This document shows positions 60,159-64,000 of a stretch of DNA of 64,000 nt, one piece after another (position 1 is the stretch's first letter; every line of letters begins with the position of its first letter). Made by a program: the position numbers and the translations under genes. The notes beneath the pieces were generated by a model, which was given only the letters and a program-made list of their open reading frames with translations, had not been told where the DNA came from and did no database searches. Origin of the DNA: Chromohalobacter israelensis (GTDB taxonomy: Bacteria > Pseudomonadota > Gammaproteobacteria > Pseudomonadales > Halomonadaceae); contig JQNW01000003.1 in the NCBI GenBank assembly GCA_000761475.1, forward strand, positions 62,001-126,000. The letters run 5' to 3'.

Positions 60159-61840
60159 CCTGAATCCGTGATGCCGGCGTCGACACTTTCCCTATCGCCG
60201 TCAGCGAGCATTTTTTGACCTCCGATTCCGTCTCAACCGCCGAATGCATCTCTGCCATGGCCAACCATAGCGGCATCGGCCGGCGACGATGACCCGTTTG
60301 CTCATGCATTGCTACCCGCCGGGTACGGTGATGCTGGCTGCCGGTGACCGTCAGCCCTCTGCGTGGTGCCTTTGTCCGACAGACGATCAGCATGGCGTGC
60401 CTCGGGGATAGCGCAGGCGGCTTCGCAAGGTGTTCAACACCGTCATGCGTCCGATGTCCTGCCCGAAGTCGAGGATGATCTGCCGCGCCTTGTGAATCAC
60501 GAGCGCCGCACGATGCACCAGTTCTTGTAGCACGGTGCGGATCCGGCGCCGCTTGGCGGGATGGCGCACCGGGCTCAGCTCGCCGGTCATGCCCAGCTGC
60601 CCCATCAGCCGCAGGATGTTGTAGGCCAGCTGGGCGAGGTGCAGGATCAGATCGTTGGTGGCGAACTTGCCCGACGGCAGCCGCTCCAGGTCGAGATCGG
60701 TCTTGATCTCACTGTGGAATTGCTCGTGGGTGGCATGCGCCTGGTAGCGTTTGATCACCGCCTCCGGCGCCTCGTCCAGGCTGGTCCACCAGCCTTCCAA
60801 CTCATAGTCCGGTTCGAGCAGCAACTGGCCATCGCGATCGGCGGTGCGCTCTACCAGGCGCATCACGCGTTGGACGACGTATTCGGTCTTGTTGTCGTCG
60901 TGGATCGAGACGGTCTGCGGCCACAGCGCCTGGCGCTTGCCAGGACGCAGCTCTTCCCAGTAGTCCGCCGCCACAGCCAACCAGGTATCCTGATCCGCCG
61001 TGGCCGAGCCGCGCGGGTTCCATTTGACGACATAGTCGAGCCGGCGCCCCTCGTCGGCAAAGACCTGGCGTTGCTGTTCGAGAAGCGCCAGGTGCGCCTG
61101 GCTGTCGAAGCCGCTGTCCTCGCGTAACAGGATCGGTTGCTTGGTCAGGCCTTGGGCGCGAGGCAGTACCCGCTCCAGGAAGGCGTTGCTCTCCTTCATG
61201 GTGTGCTGCTTGCCAGGCCGCAGTTCCAGACCCAGGCACCACCCTTCGTTGCCCAGATAGGCGGCGATCGGGGTGTAGCCATCGACCTTCTGGTAGGTCC
61301 GCGAGACGCCTTCCTTCTTCGAGTTGCTGTTGTCCATGACGAAGGTGTCGATGTCCAGGCAGACGTGCGTCGTCTCGGCGGTGATCGGTGCTTCGATCAG
61401 TGACAGCAGGGTCGTGGACCAGGTGGCGGTGCGCGCCTGCAGGTCGTTGGCGGCAAGTTTCTCCAGCCGCTGTCGCAGCGTCGCCGCGCTCGGCACCTTC
61501 TGCAGGGTCAGCAGTTGTTGGAAGGGCTTGTCGCGGCGGAAGTTCTCGACAGCGTCATAGTCGCTCATGCCCAGACACAGCAGGCCCAGGTAGCTCTTGA
61601 TCACGTCACTGGTGCGCATGCCCAGCGTGGTGGGGAAGCGGCTGTCGATGCTGTCGACGCCAGCGATCTCGAAGCATTGCCCGATGATGGACAGCCCGGC
61701 GTGGCTGGTGAGGGTGCGGCGACTGGCGCGGAACTTGACGTTGGGCATGGCACTATCTGGGTGAATGGCGATATTCGCTATATTGCCATGCAGTTCAGTA
61801 GGTTAGAAGCATTCCTGGGGGCCGGTCTCACGGATTCAGG
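60159..61840 (-). mobile_element. IS1380-family insertion sequence, complete, 1682 bp
   Basis: The terminal inverted repeats begin CCTGAATCCGTGATGCCGGC (left) and CCTGAATCCGTGAGACCGGC (right end, reverse complement). TTGTT is duplicated at 60154-60158 and 61841-61845. It carries one transposase on the reverse strand, against the direction of the host operon. It interrupts the isomerase half of manC. Confidence 0.94.
60387..61748 (-). CDS. IS1380-family transposase
   Basis: A 453-residue DDE transposase: THVCLDIDTFVMDNSNSKKEG (first Asp), PILLREDSGFDSQAHLALLEQ (second Asp), and HEQFHSEIKTDLDLERLPSGKFATNDLILHLAQLAYN (catalytic Glu region). The GC content is high, unlike the AT-rich genes nearby, so it came from, or was long resident in, GC-rich DNA. 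It is intact. Confidence 0.95.
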   Translation of the reverse strand: MPNVKFRASRRTLTSHAGLSIIGQCFEIAGVDSIDSRFPTTLGMRTSDVIKSYLGLLCLGMSDYDAVENFRRDKPFQQLLTLQKVPSAATLRQRLEKLAANDLQARTATWSTTLLSLIEAPITAETTHVCLDIDTFVMDNSNSKKEGVSRTYQKVDGYTPIAAYLGNEGWCLGLELRPGKQHTMKESNAFLERVLPRAQGLTKQPILLREDSGFDSQAHLALLEQQRQVFADEGRRLDYVVKWNPRGSATADQDTWLAVAADYWEELRPGKRQALWPQTVSIHDDNKTEYVVQRVMRLVERTADRDGQLLLEPDYELEGWWTSLDEAPEAVIKRYQAHATHEQFHSEIKTDLDLERLPSGKFATNDLILHLAQLAYNILRLMGQLGMTGELSPVRHPAKRRRIRTVLQELVHRAALVIHKARQIILDFGQDIGRMTVLNTLRSRLRYPRGTPC

Positions 61841-62091
61841 TTGTTGTTTCTGGCACAGCAAAAGTTACCAATGGCGAAAAAACTTATTTGGTGACAGAGA
61901 ATGAGTCAACATTCATCCCGGTTGGACAAGTGCATGCACTAGAGAACCCAGGTGTAGTGCCGCTTGAGTTGGTGGAAATCCAGTCGGGGAGTTATCTGGG
62001 GGAAGATGATATTGTGCGGTTTGATGATCGCTATGGGCGCAAATAAAATAGATTTCGGGTTTTTTTAAAACTCCTGGTCAAAGGTTTTTAG

Positions 62092-63477
62092 ATGAGACAA
62101 AGAGCAAAGCTTTTAATGGGCTTTGGTGCTTACACAAGTGCAGTGGTTCGCTTGACGGATCTTGCCGTAGTACTGCTGGCAGGTTGGGTAGCTTACTGGT
62201 GGCGCTTTGATAGCCTGTGGATGATAGAGCGTTATGAATGGGGGCTCATTGTAGGGGCACTCTTGTCCGCCTTGGTTCTACCTAATTTTGGTGTGTATCA
62301 GTCTTGGCGTGGGCGAGTTCGAGCCGTATTGGTGCTCAGAATATTCTTGGCTTATCTCGTCATTGGTGGTGCGCTCACTTTTATCTTGTTCTTTTCTAAG
62401 CTGGGGGAAAGCTTTTCTCGCTTATGGATATTTGCCTGGATAAGCGGTGCTGCTTTTTTATGCGTTATTTTGCGCTTAATAGCTTATCCTTTTATTAATC
62501 GTTTAAGAGCACAAGGACGTAATCGGCGCTCTGTGTTGCTGATAGGCGATGCTCACTCCTGTGCGACGGCATATTACCATTTGCGTGAAGTACCATCGGC
62601 CGGATTCGATGTAGGACGAATTCTGCTGACTGATGCAGATGAAGCTCAAGAGCTTAGTGGAGTGTCTAGCGAGAAGTACAATCCTGGCGTCTCGATTGAG
62701 CATGAAGAGGAAGAAGTTTGGATTTGCTTACCTCTATCACAAGGCGAAACAGTAAAAGCCATTCAGTCGGCTTTGAGTCTCTCGACGGGGAATGTTCGCT
62801 ATATGCCAGATATGCGCGACTTTCGGCTGATAAATCATAACGTTTCAAACGTAGCAAGCCTTTTTCTCCTTGATCTTAGCTGTACGCCCATGACGGGGTG
62901 GAGTCGCTTGCTGAAGGCATTCGAAGATCGCTTTATTTCTATGGCTATCTTGATTTTGATATCGCCAGTCTTGGCTGTTTTGGCTTTAGGTGTAAAACTT
63001 TCTTCAGCGGGCCCGGTTTTTTATCGACAAGAACGTGTGGGGTGGAATGGTAAGCCGTTTTATATGTTAAAATTTCGTTCCATGCCTATTGATGTCGAGA
63101 AAGACGGTGTGCAATGGGGTGGGGCCATGAATAAAAAGACAACGAGATTTGGTGCCTTTATTCGCCGTACAAGCCTGGATGAGTTGCCACAATTTATCAA
63201 TGTGCTTAAAGGGGATATGTCAATCGTTGGCCCACGCCCAGAGCGCACGGTATTTGTAGACCGGTTCAAGCACGAGATACCCGGCTATATGCAAAAGCAT
63301 ATGGTAAAGGCAGGTATTACCGGCTGGGCCCAGATCAATGGCTGGCGTGGTGATACCGATCTGGCCAAACGTATAGAATGTGACCTTTGGTACATCGAAA
63401 ACTGGTCACTATGGCTGGACTGTAAAATTATATTTTTGACAGTTTTTAAAGGGTTTTTGAATCAAAATGCCTACTGA
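62092..63477 (+). CDS. Undecaprenyl-phosphate glycosyl-1-phosphate transferase (WcaJ-like)
   Basis: This is the initiating enzyme of the polysaccharide: it moves a sugar-1-phosphate, probably glucose, from UDP-sugar to undecaprenyl phosphate. The 461-residue polyisoprenyl-phosphate hexose-1-phosphate transferase has four to five N-terminal helices, a CoA-binding-like domain (SVLLIGDAHSCATAYYHL), and a C-terminal catalytic domain: GPVFYRQERVGWNGKPFYMLKFRSM, RRTSLDELPQFINVLKGDMSIVGPRPERTVFV (Asp-Glu pair), and KAGITGWAQINGWRG. AAAGG lies about 7 nt before the ATG. It overlaps galE by 11 nt. Confidence 0.93.
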   Translation: MRQRAKLLMGFGAYTSAVVRLTDLAVVLLAGWVAYWWRFDSLWMIERYEWGLIVGALLSALVLPNFGVYQSWRGRVRAVLVLRIFLAYLVIGGALTFILFFSKLGESFSRLWIFAWISGAAFLCVILRLIAYPFINRLRAQGRNRRSVLLIGDAHSCATAYYHLREVPSAGFDVGRILLTDADEAQELSGVSSEKYNPGVSIEHEEEEVWICLPLSQGETVKAIQSALSLSTGNVRYMPDMRDFRLINHNVSNVASLFLLDLSCTPMTGWSRLLKAFEDRFISMAILILISPVLAVLALGVKLSSAGPVFYRQERVGWNGKPFYMLKFRSMPIDVEKDGVQWGGAMNKKTTRFGAFIRRTSLDELPQFINVLKGDMSIVGPRPERTVFVDRFKHEIPGYMQKHMVKAGITGWAQINGWRGDTDLAKRIECDLWYIENWSLWLDCKIIFLTVFKGFLNQNAY

Positions 63478-64000
63478 AAATACCATCCTGGTAACGGGCG
63501 GAACCGGTTATATCGGTTCGCACACGGTGGTAGAGCTGTTGAAAGCTGGCAACGACGTTGTCGTGGTGGATAATCTTTGCAACAGCTCCAAGGCGGCCAT
63601 CAGTCGCGTTGAAAAGATTACCGGCAAAAAGATCGATTTTATACAGGCTGACATTCGTGACCGTAAGGCGATGGACACGATTTTCGTGAATTACGATATC
63701 GATGCGGTGATCCACTTTGCGGGTTTGAAAGCCGTGGGGGAGAGTGTCGGGAAACCTCTCACTTATTACGAAAACAACGTATACGGCACGTTAGTGCTTT
63801 GCCAAGCCATGGAAGCTGCCGGCGTACGGCGTATCGTATTTAGCTCATCGGCGACGGTGTATGGACACGAAGCCCCCGTCCCTTATGTCGAAACTATGCC
63901 TCGGGGGGCCACTTCCAATCCCTATGGCACGTCCAAAGCCATGGTGGAAAAGCTGCTCGAAGATTTGGTTGAGGCCGACGAGCGCTGGTCGGTCGTTTTG
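63467..64000 (+). CDS. galE: UDP-glucose 4-epimerase GalE (3' end outside window)
   Basis: GalE interconverts UDP-glucose and UDP-galactose. The 178 residues visible show ILVTGGTGYIGSHTVVELL (NAD site), VVVDNLCNSSKAAISRVE, ADIRDRKAM, AVIHFAGLKAVGESVGKPLTYYENNV, SSSATVYG and NPYGTSKAMVE (catalytic Tyr-Lys). The frame runs off the right edge. It starts inside the end of the WcaJ-like gene, so the two are coupled. Confidence 0.96.
   Translation, partial: MPTENTILVTGGTGYIGSHTVVELLKAGNDVVVVDNLCNSSKAAISRVEKITGKKIDFIQADIRDRKAMDTIFVNYDIDAVIHFAGLKAVGESVGKPLTYYENNVYGTLVLCQAMEAAGVRRIVFSSSATVYGHEAPVPYVETMPRGATSNPYGTSKAMVEKLLEDLVEADERWSVVL

Larger units (their letters stand above)
58947..62046 (+). pseudogene. 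manC: Mannose-1-P guanylyltransferase/mannose-6-P isomerase, split by IS1380-family element
   Basis: This bifunctional enzyme (CpsB/ManC type II) makes GDP-mannose. The guanylyltransferase part is whole: [71 protein letters not shown]. The C-terminal cupin isomerase starts ([20 protein letters not shown]) and is cut after HHHRAEHWV. The rest lies beyond the IS at 61846-62046 ([16 protein letters not shown], ending DDRYGRK). Removing the IS and one TTGTT copy restores 470 residues in frame. The present frame ends at 60218 after about 20 foreign residues, so isomerase activity is probably lost. Confidence 0.93.

Noticed and set aside
1-64000. tRNA or rRNA genes
   Set aside because: I saw no cloverleaf with a GTTCRANYC arm and CCA end and no rRNA-like sequence. 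I could not run a covariance search.

Overview
The window looks like chromosomal DNA from a GC-rich gammaproteobacterium, most likely a member of the Halomonadaceae (Halomonas/Chromohalobacter type). The evidence is the gene order era-recO-pdxJ, then gacS/barA-cysM-rlmD-relA-mazG, an MvaT-type (not H-NS-type) nucleoid protein, and high GC at third codon positions in the housekeeping genes. The species call is an inference from protein similarity and gene order; no 16S gene is present.

Layout. (1) 1-15.4 kb is core genome: the era 3' end, recO, pdxJ, a reverse-strand hybrid sensor kinase (GacS/BarA), cysM, rlmD, relA, mazG, ppc, and a divergent pair like E. coli ydcO/ydcN(sutR) around a perfect palindrome. 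(2) 15.3-21.7 kb is broken up by mobile DNA: an IS481-family element, a MITE-like repeat, an amiD-like lipoprotein amidase, a DUF3307 gene split by an IS256-family element, satD, and a GGDEF diguanylate cyclase. (3) 22-33 kb holds an antiporter, mvaT, a decayed tnpB, an EAL phosphodiesterase, a small MvaT-N-terminus-like protein, a cold-shock protein, a KGG-repeat protein, a MOT1-like molybdate/sulfate transporter and a DUF21-CBS protein. (4) 33-42.5 kb is an accessory island dominated by toxin-antitoxin modules, both intact and decayed (YefM/RelE, an uncharacterised HEPN pair, two HEPN/MNT pairs, two RES/Xre loci, HigBA types, HicB), with cysQ and an MFS transporter among them. (5) 42.5-43.9 kb is a class V aminotransferase-like protein that has lost key PLP residues. 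(6) 44.3-64 kb is a surface polysaccharide locus: three Wzz-like proteins, an RfaH 'ops' element, a Wzx-like flippase, pseB-pseC-pseF-pseG-formyltransferase-pseI for a pseudaminic acid type sugar, a candidate sugar transferase, a Wzy-like polymerase, two GT4 glycosyltransferases, a manC/cpsB split by an IS1380-family element, a WcaJ-type initiating transferase and galE (cut by the window end).

How it fits together. The polysaccharide operon can make CMP-pseudaminic acid in overlapping genes, start the glycan on undecaprenyl phosphate (WcaJ type), extend it (GT4 enzymes and the putative pseudaminyltransferase), flip it (Wzx), polymerise it (Wzy) and control its length (Wzz). RfaH recruitment at the ops site would let transcription cross the long AT-rich part. 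A formyltransferase-like gene stands where an acetyltransferase (PseH) is expected, which suggests an N-formylated pseudaminic acid.

Three complete insertion sequences are supported by matching terminal inverted repeats and target-site duplications. Two of them interrupt identifiable genes, whose reading frames can be restored exactly by removing the element and one copy of the duplication.
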